A stretch of 64,000 nt of DNA, taken from positions 3,560,501-3,624,500 of the forward strand of contig CM032131.1 of the NCBI GenBank assembly GCA_018894105.1, written 5' to 3'. The DNA comes from Jacaranda mimosifolia (lineage: Eukaryota > Streptophyta > Magnoliopsida > Lamiales > Bignoniaceae). Within the stretch, counting starts at the first letter, position 1. The number at the start of each line of letters is the position of its first letter. The translations under genes and the position numbers were made by a program. Below the pieces are notes generated by a model, which made no database searches, was not told the origin of the DNA, and saw only the letters and a list, made by a program, of their open reading frames with translations. This document shows positions 49,090 to 63,000 of the stretch, in pieces.

Positions 49090-50706
49090 TGTCACGCCCC
49101 AAAATCAAACCACATTTATACCAAAATTGAGCGTGAAATTTAATCCCAAATAAAATTGAAATTAACAATACAAAACATCAGGTTAAATAGGAACTCATCC
49201 AATTCCTTGTAACTCACAACTCAAAACTCAAGGTGTCAAAATTCTTCAAGAGCTAAACACAATAAAATCCATGGCAAATAAATAAAACTAATGAACTTAA
49301 TGGAAATTATACTAGTCTACTGAAATCCAGAATTACGTCTTCACCCTTGATTCTCATTAAAAGCAGGATCCACCTCCTCACTAAGACTAAGATCTATATC
49401 TGCCAGAAGGAAGTTAAAAGAAAAGAAAGGAGTGTAAGCAAAAGACTCAGTGAGTGTCTAGTGTGTGTAAGGTGAGTTCTTTGAATTAAAATTATTGTAC
49501 AGTGGAAATTTTCGAGTATTATAAAAAGGAACTCATAAATCAGTCTAGCAGTAACAGTTGAGAAATCTATAAACGATCAAGCAGTATCAAATCAAAACTT
49601 TGTTAAATAATTTCCTAAACTATCAACTTAAACACGATGATCAGTCAGTTTTGCTGTAGCCAGTCAACCTTATGACTCCCACCGTAATAATCCCTTATCG
49701 CTCCGGGCAAGGTGCGACCTTACCAAACAGTGCCCGAGCGTCCCCGGGAATTCCTACGACCCACCTCAGCCACAAACGGCTTCTGTTGTGCACTGGGGGG
49801 ATTGGGCCATGGGGGCTTGGTATTCAACCGGCTAGCCCGCTGCTGCCCAGTGAAGTCCCTCGCACACCCAGACCAAGTTGGATCCAACTAACAGTAACAG
49901 TAACAGTAACATTAAACAGTTGATCATCGAATTTAATTGGTAGTCTAGAAGCATTAAAATCATAAAGCATAGATTTCTTTTTCTAGAATTGAAACAAGCA
50001 AAATATTTCTTTTTGTGCGAAAATAAAACAAGAAAAAGGATTTCTTTTTGTGCGCAGTGGAATATATAGTGCAGTGTAAATTGAAAACAATTCATGAGCA
50101 ATTACATAATAGCATATATCCTTCTGGGTTTTGAAACATAAAAATATATAGTATTTATAAGTTTAGGCACTCACCTTTGATATCAATCCTAGACGTCAAT
50201 CTCCTATCTCAGAGTCAATCGTATCAACAACTGGGTCACCTGATTTATTTATTAAATACTTCAATCATCCATTCAACCAATTTAAAAGACAACTCATAGG
50301 ACTAGCCTTATGAGTACCATAGACATATGATATCTAGAACATAACAATCCTAGTTAGTACTAAAATATTCTTCACTATATATATATACACGTATATATAT
50401 ATTAAAAGACCCAGAAAGCAACCTTGAATTGAAATAAGGTCAAAATTGATTCATAGGGGGTCAAAATTTGCGGCTATGTACCATGAAGACAAGCAACAAT
50501 GAATAATTAAAAGAAAAGGCCCTGGAATTCTTAATAGTCAAGACATAGGGGAAATGGAAGGCTCGATCAGCAGAATAATGGGGTGAAGAATAATAATGGA
50601 GAAGTACGAAAACAAAACCTCTTACTGTGCCGAGGCAATTTCTCTATGGTGCCAGTTTTCCTCCCTTTTACTTCTTCTTTCTTTCTTCCGCCGTTCTTCT
50701 CCTTAT

Positions 50707-50738
<32 letters not shown>

Positions 50739-51021
50739 GCTAGGGTTTTAGAGTATGAGACTTATATATGTGGACTAAGTGTTTAATTACAGCTGGGACT
50801 CTGATTATAGTTCTCTCTCTAGGGTTAGAAATATCTTATAATTAAACTAACTATTTTATTTCAATTCCTAGGATCTCAATTACTTATTTCTAGCAACAAT
50901 TATAATATTATTATGAGGAAATTATTACTTTCTATATATATACCTCAATAAAAATTAAGTGAATAAAGTAAATTAAGGCAAATAAATCGATTAAATAAGA
51001 AGCAAAATTTTGGGCATTACA
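49090..51021 (-). repeat. 5' LTR of the chromovirus element
   Basis: 1,932 bp, nearly identical to 43287-45216. It holds the element promoter. Its short ORFs duplicate those of the other LTR. Confidence 0.93.
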
Positions 51022-51026
51022 CTCAC

Positions 51027-52450
51027 TCCCTTTGGATGTAAAACTTGTGGTTACTTTATATAGATTTCTTCTTCAATATCTCCATTGAGGAAACGGTTTT
51101 CACATCTATTTGCCATATCCCATAGTCATAATATGCGACTATGGCGAGTAGGATCCAAATGGACTTAGGCATTGTGACCGGTGAAAAGGTTTCATCAAAA
51201 TCGATACTGGATCTTTAAGTGTAACCTTTTGCCATTAGTCATTCCTTAAAAGGAACCACTTCTTTATCTACTCTAAGCTTTCGCTTATAAATCCACTTGC
51301 AACCAACGAAAACTATTCCCTTAGGTGGATCTACTGAAGTCCATACTTTGTTTGAGTACATAGAGTCTATTTTGGATCTCATGGCTTCAAGCAAACGTCC
51401 CGAATCTATGTCCAACATAACTTCCTCATAGGTCTTCGGATTACTATCTGATTGGCCCATATCATGAAGGAATTCGAACATTTCGGGTTGCCTCTTGATT
51501 TGTCTGACCTTCTCAGAGGTTGTGTGCAAGAATTCTTGATATATATTTGTGTCTACCACCTGTGGGATTTGATGATCATCTTGAACTTCACCAAGTTCAA
51601 CAACAATGCTTTTTCTATCTCATAGAAATTCCTTTTCCAACAAGGTGGAGTTCCTTGAAACAAACACCTTTTTTTTTATGGAGCATAGAAGTTGTAACCC
51701 GTAGACTCTCTAGGGTATTCCACAAATTTTCCCAAGAAGGATCTATAATCTAGCTTATCTCCCACTGTCCGTCTCATGTAGGCGGGAGATCCCCAAACTT
51801 TGATATATTTGTAAGAGGGTGATTTACCATGCTATATCTCATATGGCATTTTGGCACTGACTTTTGAAGGTACTACACTTAGTAACTTTGCCGTCGTCTT
51901 TTAGGTGTATCCCCTAAAGGATATAGGCACATTGAAGAAGCTCATCATAGAGTGCACCATGTCCAACAAGGTACGATTTCTCCTTTTGGCTACTCCATTA
52001 TATTGGGGTGTACCAGGTGGAGTCCATTGAAAGATAATCTTATTCTCCCTTAGATAATCCAAGAATTCGGTGCTCAAGTATTCTTCCATTCGATCTGATC
52101 GAAGAGCTTTAATATTTAGTGCCAATTGCTTCTCCACTTCACTTCTATACTCTTTGAACTTTTCAAAGGTTCGAATTTGTTCTTCATAAGAAACACGTGT
52201 CCGAATCGACTTTAGTCATCGGTGAAGGTGATGAAGTAGGAATAGCCTCATCTCTCACTAACTCTTAGTTGTCCATAAACATCCTTATGGATCAAATCCA
52301 AAAGACTTATAGGGCGCTCCATTTGTCCTACAAGGGGAACCTTGGTCATTTTTCCCTTTAAACAAGATTCACAAGTAGGAAAATCCTCAATGCCACTAAC
52401 ATTTAGTGCTTTGAGAGCTTCTAACTTATCCATCCTATTTTCAGAAATAT
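51027..52450 (-). pseudogene. Copia-B pol, 5' half (integrase and start of reverse transcriptase)
   Basis: Minus-strand fragments read MDKLEALKALNV and CESCLKGKMTKVPLVGQMER (GAG-pre-integrase), IKALRSDRMEEYLS and FQWTPPGTPQYNGVAKRRNR (integrase core), and VWTSVDPPKGIVFVGCKWIY (RT start). The order is that of Ty1/copia pol. Frames are broken by stops and indels, and integrase DGGE has become DRMEE. It was continuous with 42131-43286 before the chromovirus insertion. Confidence 0.88.
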
Positions 52451-54787
52451 GTCCAAGTGTTACATGATATTTTCTTGGATATCTGGCTTGTAGAATCTCC
52501 TATGACACCATGAACTTCTCATACCTTGTTTGCTTTACAACTCTTGTAAATTATAACCAAGGTACTATTCATGTGTCTTTGAGACTTTCAAAGTTTGTAG
52601 ATTCCACCATGAGACTATGGGATAGGACAATCCTAAACCCAATTCATGAACTTTTCATGTGTCTCTTGATCTACATTAATCCCCTTGGGATTAAGAGCAT
52701 CATGATGGAAAACATATATTTGCTTCTAGGAATCTAGAACGATTTTTGAGGTTAAGTTAATTGTGGAAGTTTGGCCCGGTTGGTTTATTGGTTTCCAAAA
52801 ACAAAACATTTAGTGGAACATTAAACCATTCTTGAGATTTCACAAATCCTCAAAGGTGAAAAAAAGAATAAGCATGTGATTGAAGTTGATATTAAAAACG
52901 TGTTTATGGTTTTTCAAGCATGTTTTTCTCCCACTATTTTATCAAATTCTTCACCCCTAAGAAGAATTTGGAAAATCATATTTCCTAGTGAGAATCAAGA
53001 TCCTAAGGACTTGCAAGTGGACCCTTGCTTCGAATGCCATCCACAAACAATCGAAAGGTAAGCAACACTTGCTAATTGCATCTCATGCAACTCTTGATAT
53101 ATTTTGCCCTACTTTTCATGTAGACACCCCACTTTGAGTGCATCTACATTATTAAGTGTTAAGTTATACCTACCAATCAAACTTTGATTCGAGATGGTTC
53201 TATGTCATCCCTTGCTTCGAGTGCCAATGCATGGAGGTTCTCAAATCACAAGTGCATGATATGCTAAGTATATGCTCACAGCTTTCCTCCTAAGTGTGAC
53301 CCTTGCTTCGAGTGCCATCACAAAAATTCGGTAGCATCATCGTGGCATATACTATTGGTAGAAGGCTTGGATTAATTAAAACTCTTTTAATTTGTATCCA
53401 TTTCGACTTAACATTTGCAAAGCACTTAGACTTTCTAAGTGGAGGGTTTTTGCTTGCAAAGATCTCATCATTTTATCTTCTTATTTTGGTTTTCTATATC
53501 CTAAACATGCATCTTATACATTAATAAGATATGGAAAGCATAAATAAGTAAATGTGCTTAGCATTCTCCTAGGGTGGGATGATCATAAGCCTAACCAAGT
53601 GGTGCACTTAGAGCCATAGATGCACCACCTAGTTGATTTTAGGTGGGTTGATTAAATCTAGCTATTACATGAGTGTATCCCATAAATTCATGGGTCTTCA
53701 AACGTCTCCATGCCTCCAATGGTCTCCATTGCTCTATGCAACAATTACATGAATAGGAAATCCTCACTCCCAGTGATTCTACTCTCATAACATTTACAAG
53801 GTAGAAATAAAGAGGCATGCGAGCCTCAATTTAATACAACCCATTTCAACAACTTGAAAAAAATAAAATTAATATTAAAGGCTCATGATCATCCCCATTC
53901 AGTCATCATCCATTCAACACTTAAATGAACAATAAATAAATCTAAAATTAACAATTAATTCTAACAATTACATGTATATCTCATAAACAAATAATTAAAC
54001 AAGCATAATGTTTATGTCATAATTGGAAGATTAGCTTTAACCAATTTTCAAAGGCATTAAAAAATGTCAAACATAATTTTGAGAACTTGCACAACATTTG
54101 TGCATCTACTATGTGTGGTGTAAAAATATTTCAAGCACAAAAGGAGTTGGAAAATAGGCTCAAAACTTACTAAAACCCTAAGGATAGGACTGCCGCTCAG
54201 CCTGGGCGCACGGCTAGGCAGGCCACGTGCACAGCATGCATGCGTCACCTGGCCAGCGCTTGGTAGCCCCTGTTTTGGGGCTTCAAGGTATGTCAAGTTA
54301 TTTTTACACTCAACTTTCATGCACCAACAATTTTATCACATGTTCCCAACATTTAAACACACATTAGAGATGAATTTCCAGATTCAAAACCTCTTTTAAA
54401 AAATGGAAATTCAAGTGCTCAATCATACCTTCAAAAATTAGAAAAAGCTAGAATCATATTCTTCAAACTCTCCGATACAACTCCAATCAAATTGGATCCA
54501 AAAATGACCAAAACTCTTTTGATCAAACAACAACATGCTATATCAATATATAACATCAATAAATGCTAAATCAACATTCAACATTTATCACTATGAATTG
54601 AAACATACTAAAACATGAAACAACACTTAAAACATAACATAACATGCTTTCAACTCATCAATTAAGGAGCCACACACAACATTAACCAAACACTCCAATC
54701 CATCATATGAATTGAAAATTTGGTAATCTAGATTAATCCATCACATGCATCAATCATCCAAAGAAAATCCAAATCTAAGCAAGATCT
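52451..54787. other. Copia-B 5' internal region without recognisable gag
   Basis: Between the integrase remnant and the primer binding site, no gag or protease motif is visible on the minus strand. Three short repeats contain CCCTTGCTTCGAGTGCCA-like sequence (about 53021, 53209 and 53296). The frame at 54057-54320 has no known domain. Either gag has decayed beyond recognition or this element was already non-autonomous. Confidence 0.55.
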
Positions 54788-54803
54788 AGGCTCCGATACC
54801 ACT
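54788..54803 (-). promoter_or_regulatory. Primer binding site of copia-B
   Basis: The minus strand reads TGGTATCGGAGCCTAG beside the LTR border, complementary to initiator tRNA-Met apart from one change. It identifies the LTR at its right as the 5' LTR and confirms minus-strand orientation. Confidence 0.8.
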
Positions 54804-54804
54804 T

Positions 54805-55711
54805 GAAAGCAAGTAAGGCACTAGGATCCAATTATAAAAACTTCAAAAGCTTAATAAACTAGTGCTTACATGATAACTAGGATGAAATCATGCCTAAAAT
54901 TCAGATTTAGATAGAGTGTTTCCTTGAAATGCAAAATCCAAGGAGAATGTGGTGAACCTTTCACCAATCTAGAAATTGCCAGAAAATGCGCAACAGGAAT
55001 GGAGCAATTTTTATCAGCATCAAATCTCCTCCAAAAATCACGAACAAATTACTTGAGCTTTTCAATACCTTGGGGAACTCTCAGTAAAAATTTCAGATAA
55101 AAAAGCTTTCTAGATCGACCAGGACAAAATTGTCAAATTGGACTCTGTGCAAGCGGATCTCCAAACCGTAGCAAACTAACTTGTTTGCCTCTATTGATAT
55201 GATCCACACACCAAATAGATATTCCAAAATCTCTAGCCTATAAGCTGGTATAAGACTAGAGACATCCTATGGTGGAGGCCAATTTTAGGTAGGGAAGAAG
55301 AAGAAGAAGAGAGCAAAGCTTTCGACACATGAATGTACTGCTTGCAAGGAATTTTGGAGGGAATAGTGGAGAATCTAATTCTTCACACCTTTTGACATAT
55401 TAATCAGCCCTCTCTCTCTATATCTATATATAGATGCTAAAAGGTGTGAAGCCAGGGTGGCATCACACCTTCCATGAGGAAAATGGGCGGCCAACTTGCA
55501 TTTTGTCAGGGTGGCAAATGCAAATCTAAATCTAATTTGAATTTCATTTGCATTTTAATTACATTTGAAATTTAATTTCAAGTTAATTAAAATGCTAATT
55601 CAAATGAACACTTCATTTGAATTTTTCCACCAAAACGTGTTCTTCCCATTAATTAAATTAAATACTTTAATTTAACTAATTAATCTTTGACTTAACTCTT
55701 AAGTCAAACAA
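54805..55711 (-). repeat. 5' LTR of copia-B, cut by the CACTA element
   Basis: Begins TGAAAGCAAGTAAGGCAC and matches the 3' LTR at 39978-40804. Identity ends exactly at AAGTCAAACAA, where the CACTA terminus starts. In the intact copy the next bases are GCTCAACTCTTAAG. The remaining 1.3 kb of this LTR should follow the right end of the CACTA element, outside the window. Confidence 0.88.
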
Positions 55712-56440
55712 CACTACAACAAAAATAGGCTATAACCACATTTTTATGTGTAATAATAAATAGCCTACTGCCACACTTAATCATATACTACGGTTCTTGT
55801 AAGCGTGGCGCTATCCACCGTGGTCTATTCGTCACACCACGCTTATAAGCGTGGTGCTTGAAAAAGCTATGATTTCATACACAAATGTAAGAATAGAAAT
55901 CTTACACCACACTTATCCGCGTGGTCTAACATTTTGAAAAATTAGTTAAAAACTTAAAATTACATTATAAACCGTAATATTATACCTATATTATCACACT
56001 TTGTAAGTGTAACATAAAATAGAAAATGATACATTTTAATTTATCACTAGAAGTCTGATTACTTATGTTTTAATGTGTAACGTAAGACATATATGATTAC
56101 ACTTATTAACTGTAGCATAAAATAAAAATCACCACATTTTTGTTTGTTAAAAGAACTAAAATTACTTACAGATAAAACTGCAATGCCAAGGACATATAAC
56201 CATGCTTCCTATATGTAACATAAAATTGCAATCACCAGATTTCAACTGATTAATAAAAACTGAACTGCTTCATTTCAACGTGTAACAATAGGATATAGCG
56301 CTACAATGCTGTGAACTTTCACCACATATGAAAGTGCAATAGAAGACATCTATTGCTACACGAAATTTTACCAGACATTAAAGTGCAAAAATAGATATAC
56401 ATTCTTACAGTTTGTGATTGTAACACTAACCTTGCATTCA
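55712..56440. promoter_or_regulatory. CACTA terminus and subterminal repeats
   Basis: TIR at 55712-55729, then GCGTGG/CCACGC motifs in both orientations (about 55803-55925, including the 22-bp palindrome), then repeated CACTT...TGTAAC.TAAAAT units (about 56000, 56100, 56205 and 56400). In En/Spm such repeats bind TnpA and are required for excision. Confidence 0.75.
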
Positions 56441-56692
56441 AACCAAAAAGATAGTGTTTACATCTTTCATTCAAACCAAATTAATCAAAACAATCCATCC
56501 ATTTCATCCAAATAGGAGCTATATATCCACAAAAAGCTCCTTGAAAATACCATCACAAAGTAATTAATCCAACATCTAACTTAATAGCCCAATATGCTAG
56601 ACAAAATAATATGGTGGTTGAAGATGGACCATTCAAATAAAACCTCATATGTGCTTGTTTATCTAGAAGACCCAGCAACTTCATCATATTAA

Positions 56693-59600
56693 TCATGCTC
56701 CACTCCGAACCACCTGTATGCAAAGTAGAAAAATACAAGTTAAACAGAATGCAAAAATAACTATGTAAACCAAAAAAAAATGAAATTTAAAACAACTTAA
56801 TATGCCTAACTTTCTCAATCTTATCCCCAATTTCCATAGAACACTAACATGTTCATATTTATCAAGTTGCAACTGATACATTCAAGTTCCACAAGCTACA
56901 ATAAGAAATTTATCAAAATAAGATTGATAATCGTCATATTTTTGCCAACTATACTCTTTCAAAGTTCCAAAAAAACAAAATCATTTTATAGGAAACATGA
57001 TCATATCTAGTAACAGAAAGAGTATCAAGTTTAAACATCTAAGATTCATTTTTATCATAACAATGCCACAAACACTATGTCACTATTCTTCACATATAAA
57101 ATGTGAAAGTAACAAAAGTAGAAACAAATTTTGAATCTCTAGTAAAATATAAAATATTCATATTTAAGAGAACTTACCAATGGTATTGGCCAAGCAACAG
57201 ATAGACCCTGAGCATCTGCAATGGTGCTAAAGTGCATGTAAGGTCTCACTAAATCCTCATCTCCCTTCACTGCCACATTTAAGTGAACTTCATAATAATT
57301 TTTCCCCAACACTTGTCCACCAACCTCTGTGCTAGGATCCATGCTTTTCAAATATCCCTTGGCCACAATTTCTTGCCGATCCATGATACTCAAAAGTGAA
57401 ACTGAACAGTTAACCTAAAATTAAATTTACAAGTAGTAAGTCATAATCTTCGAAAAGCAACATTATTTATAATAACAAATTTTGTATGCAATTTATGGAA
57501 GTGATTGTATTTTAAGTATCTACTATCAACTTTATATTTGCAGATACCCAATCTTTAAATTTGTTACTTACCCGAAGAGGTCGACGGGTATCAGTTGAAT
57601 TTGGGGTTGAATTTCTATCTTCATAGGCTTCGTAGGATTCAGATGACGGGCCACTAGTTACATTAACTTCATTTTTGTTCTGCTCAAGTTTATCTAACCT
57701 TTCTTGAAGTATTTGAATCATTCGAAAGCAACTTTTACGAGAAGGTATCTCCTCAAATACATCTTGTTGTGTCACCCCTCGACCAAGCATTCGTACTCGT
57801 CCAGGCTTCTCTGGGCCAACAACTCTGGCATAAACATCATCTCGGGAAACAACATCTTCTGATTCTCCAAGTTCATTAGTGATTGCTTGCATCTGATCCT
57901 ATAAAGTAAAAGTCAAATTGATTATAGTCCACTCTACTTTAAATTTGAGTTTATGTTTTATAACTCTTACCCTTAGTTGCCCAGCATCTCCCCCTTTTTC
58001 CACTGGATAACACAGGCTGAATGTATCTGCTCGAGAAATACGATGTCCCTTTTTTTTTTCCTAATTCAACATATATTAACATCATACTCTATATTTCTCT
58101 AAGATAAATTAAAGTTGTAATCCATACCTCATCTGCTCGAACTTGAGCAAAAGACTTTCTCCCCGTAGTGTGATTTAGTGTCTTTTTCTTTCTACTTTCC
58201 TTTCCCCTCATACTTGCTTTCTGAAAAATGTAAAAAAAAATTTATTACTTAAAAAAGAATGACTATTTTTTTGTGAAAAAATATTATCCTATACTTTACC
58301 TTTCCCTTTTCGGATAACCAAAACATAACAAGTCCTTTATATTGCTCTCGAATGACCCTAGTCTCTGGTATGTCTATTAGATCTTCCAATGGTAAGTTAG
58401 GGTCAAAGTACTTTTCTTTCAACTCTTTCTTCCAATTCCTCCAATTGGTTCCAATTGTTTCCAAGATATCCGTATCAATTCCAGGAGGACAGACAAACTT
58501 TGACTACATTTGAAGTGTTAGCATTTGAATGCAATAATGAAGAACAATAACTAAAAATTTAAATAAATAAATGTTTAGAAATTGTGTAGTAAATTACCTT
58601 CACTATGCCTAGTAGCTCATTTTTGTTAGATTGTGGAACTTTTCGCCAATCAAAAACGTCAATTGGACAATACGTGCCAATCCTAGCCAACACACCTAAA
58701 AAATTAGCATAATCTGAACGATGGCTATGGACTACCTGACCATGTTCATTGCACTCAATTTGAAGCTTTTGTCCAGGAAGTAAACCCCAAATTTTTGGCA
58801 TCAAAGTGGGTCCTCTTGTGCTTTTTTGTTTGCTTTCTTCACCTGTTTGAAGATATAATGATATAAATATTTGCAAGCCAACTATTACAATGATCAAGTA
58901 AATAATGATATATTAAGTACATATATCATTATATTATGTATTGCTATTAGATCTAAAACTACATTCAGATTAGGAGCTTACTTGTTTCAACTTCATGTGA
59001 TGGAGAATTATGTGATTGATGCTCCTGTTCTTCCTCTCCCCGGTTAGCTTGAGGTAGCGTGTTTCTATTATTGGGATGCCCAGTTTGAGTCCTCTCTGTT
59101 GCAATCACAAAAAATAAGTCATAAGTAACATAACCTCATTTAGTTCTAAAAAAGATAAATAGATTGGAACAAATGAGAGCTAAATAAAGGCTCTCTGTTT
59201 CAAAATTTAATTCGACACGGATGAAAATGCATAAAGATAATTTCAAACTTGAGCTCATAAAATAGGATTCCCATTACATGATTCAAGTTCTAATTAAATA
59301 CCAAACAAAAGCTAACAACTATCGATAACTTCAGAAATCATGTTATATTAGCGGCCTTCATCCGCTATAACATCTCTAATTCTTTCCTCTGTCGTATCAA
59401 CTCTTGGATCTTTGATAATGGCATATCAACTTTGGTTCCACCAATGTCCTCCCTCACCAAAACAACATATTCGTCATCATCAGGTAGTTGTGTTGTACCC
59501 CATTGTTCCATCTCAGACTCATTCTTTTCTTCCATATCATAGTAATCTCTAGCTATTGCTTTCAGCACAAGCTGCCACTTATTCTCCACAGGGTCTTCAA

Positions 59601-60052
59601 CATAGAAAATTTGTTTTGCTTGGGAATGAAGGATGAAAGGCTCGTTATGACGTTTGACGTTTGTGAAGTTGGTCAGTGTAAATCCTTCATCATCTTGCTT
59701 CAATCTCGAACCTTTCGAAACCCAGTCACAATCAAACAACACAACTTTTCGCCCATCTAAGTAATCTAACTCAAGCATATCCTTTACAACTCCATAGTAA
59801 TTCAACTCGCTCAATATAGGATGATTATCTTTCCTACTTGCAAAACTTGAAGTCCATGCTCTTATCATAAGCCCACTATTTTGAGTCTTTTTGTTTTTTT
59901 CACGATCTTTTGTGTGAAATCTGAATCCATTGACCATGAATCCACTAAATCGTTTTCCAATCATATTAGGCCCTTTAGCTAACAACTTCAAATCTCTTGA
60001 ACAGACATCATTATCATCCAATTGCATGCCTTGAACCTAAAAAAAAAAATAC

Positions 60053-60093
<41 letters not shown>

Positions 60094-63000
60094 ATGAATC
60101 CTTTAACTTAAAACAATTCAACATATCAAAATATTAAAAAATTAACCCCACTAACAACTTACATAGTCTCTGAACCAAGATGTAAAGGTTTCACTATGGG
60201 TACGATGGATTTCATGCTCTGATGCAGAAGGATTCCCATTGATAATTATGGTCTTATGTTCACTGCAAATATCAAACTATATTTATGACAAATCACTTGG
60301 TCAAACCAAATAATCATGTATTAAGACAACTTACTTGACATATTGCTCGATGTCTTTGCAATTGAACAATACATATCTATGTGCCTGTGCTAATATGTTC
60401 TCATCCAACCTTATACTGTTTGTCTTTCCAACTATCCTTCCTGGAATTGAAAAAATATCAAACCCTTCTCTAGGACTTTCATTAACAAAATCATTCCTTC
60501 CAGTCCGGTTGAATCTTGTCTCGATATTATCAGATAAATACATAGAACAAAATGTGAGACATTTATCTACTATATAACCTTCCGCAATTGAACCCTCTGG
60601 GCGACTTCTGTTTCGAACATATGATTTTAGAGTAGACAAATACCTAATGAGATTAAGAATTTTCTATTATTAAAATGAAATCATAAGAAGAAATTGAATA
60701 GAGTACTACTAATAAATAAGCCTCACATGTACCTTTCAATTGGATACATCCAACGATAATGAACCGGGCCCGCAATTCTAGCTTCGGTAGCTAAATGAAT
60801 AGATAAATTCACCATAATGTCAAAAAATGAAGGTGGAAAGATCATTTCCAGTTGGCATAATACCTCTGCAATATTCCTTTCCATTTTGATCAAATGCCCA
60901 GGCTGAAGAACTTTAGAACATAAATCTCTAAAGTATCTACATAATCGAATCAGAGGAGAGCGCACCGATTTTGGCAAAACTTTTCTCAAAGCTAGTGGAA
61001 GTAGTTGTTGCATTAAGATATGATTATCATGACTTTTCAACCCAAAATGTTTTAGTGTTTTCAACTTAACACATCTCGATATGTTAGATGAATATCCATC
61101 TGGAACCTTTACTTTCTTTAGGACTTTGAAGAATATCTCGTTTTCTTTTTTATTCAGTGCAAATGAGGCCGCAGGTAAATAAGTTTTATTGGACTCCCCT
61201 TCTTTTGGATGAAGACTTGGTCTAATGCCCATGTCTTGCAGATCCATACGGGCACATAAATGATCTTTTGATTTTCCTGGTAAACCCAACAAAGTTCCAA
61301 GAAGACTGTCACATATGTTCTTCTCAATATGCATGACATCGAGATTATGACGAACCAAATTATCCTTCCAATATGGTAGCTCAAAAAATATACTTTATTT
61401 TCTCCAACCATTAGGCAACTCAGGATTACCTGTCATGGCTAGCTTTCCAAATTGAATTGGATCACAATACTTCAACTCATCAAGTACCATAGAACCTGTT
61501 AATAGGGGAGGAGCATGTCTTAATTCTTCTGTACCATCAAAGGACCTTGAATCCTTTCGGTAGGGATGATTATAAGGCAAAAAACGACGATGGCCCATGT
61601 AGCACTCTTTTTTAGAAAAGTGCAACCGTAAAGATGACACTTTTGTGTGGCAAAGTGGACAAGCATAATAACCCTTAGTCGTATGACCAGACAAATATGC
61701 ATGTGCAGGAAAGTCATTGATGGTCCACATTAATGCAGCCCGCATCAGAAAATTTTGCTTTCTTGCTGCATCATATGTCACCACACCAACATCCCATAAT
61801 TCTTTCAACTCTTTTATCAAAGGCTGCAGGTATACATCAATATCATTTCCAGGTTGAGTCGGGCCAGGAATAAGCAATGATAACATAAAGTAAGATTTTT
61901 TCATGCACATCCAAGGAGGTAGGTTATATGGTATCATAACCACAGGCCATGTACTATGATTAACATTCATGGTTCTGAATGGGTTAAATCCATCTGAAGC
62001 CAACCCCAATCTGACATTGCGATGGTCCTTTGCAAATTCAATATTCTTGTAGTCAAAAGTATGCCAGGCAGGAGAGTCAGCCGGATGTCTCATATTACCA
62101 TCCTTAGAACGATTTTCAGCATGCCATGTCATGAAAGATGCTATTTTCGATGACATGAACAACCGTTGTAATCTCGGTGTCAAAGGAAAATGCCACAAAG
62201 ACTTGAATGGAACACTTTTGCCTCCTATTTTATCAACCCACCTTGAATGATTACATGTTTTACATTCATTTCTCCACTCATCAGGCCCCCAATATAACAT
62301 ACAATCATTTTGACAAGCATCAATTTTTTCATAATTCATTCCTAATTCTTTTAAAAACTTCTTTGCATCATACCAAGACTTTGGTAGTTGGACACCTTCA
62401 GGGAAAGCTTCATTTAACAAATCAATCAGCATATTAAAAGACTTGTCTGTCCAATTTCCAAGACACTTAATGTGAAGCATTCTTATGAGAAATGAAAGCT
62501 TGGAGAACTTTTTACAACCTGGATATAGGTCTTGTTGAGAATCTTCTATCAACTTGTAAAATCTTTCGACCTCAGCACTAGGCCTTTCATTTTCAGAGTG
62601 TCCCGGATAATTTATGGCATAATCTTCATTAAGCATCCCAAATGCATCATTTAATAGACTTTGCATGTCATCTGAATGATTCACATCTGATGCATAATCA
62701 CTACTGCGAAAATGCATTGAAGCTGGACTATTGACATGAAGTTCACCATGCGCCACCCACTGGGTATAGCCTCTTATGAAACCTTCACAAATTAAATGTT
62801 CTTGTACAACTTCTCTTTTTCTGCATATTCCATTCTTGCACTTTTTGCAAGGACACAGTATTATTCCTGGAATATTTGAGTTTCTAAATGCAAAATCTAA
62901 AAATCGGTTCACTCCAACTCTGTATGCATTGTTTGTCCTAGAAAGGTTCATCCAACTCTTATCCATTTGAAGGCACACGAATTACTATCAATGAAGAGGA

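Larger units (their letters stand above)
43287..51021 (-). mobile_element. Chromovirus-type LTR retrotransposon, non-autonomous, recently inserted
   Basis: LTRs at 43287-45216 and 49090-51021 (TGTCACGCC ... ATTACA) are nearly identical: I counted about seven substitutions plus a GT-repeat length change. The 5-bp target duplication CTCAC flanks it exactly (43282-43286 and 51022-51026). The primer binding site TGGTATCAGAGCCTAGG (initiator tRNA-Met) lies next to the right LTR at 49073-49089 on the minus strand, and a polypurine tract (AAGGGGGGTGGAA) next to the left LTR near 45217-45231. Order on the minus strand: upstream ORF, gag, protease, captured-looking segment, chromodomain end of pol. 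RT, RNase H and integrase are missing, so it needs a helper element. Confidence 0.92.
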
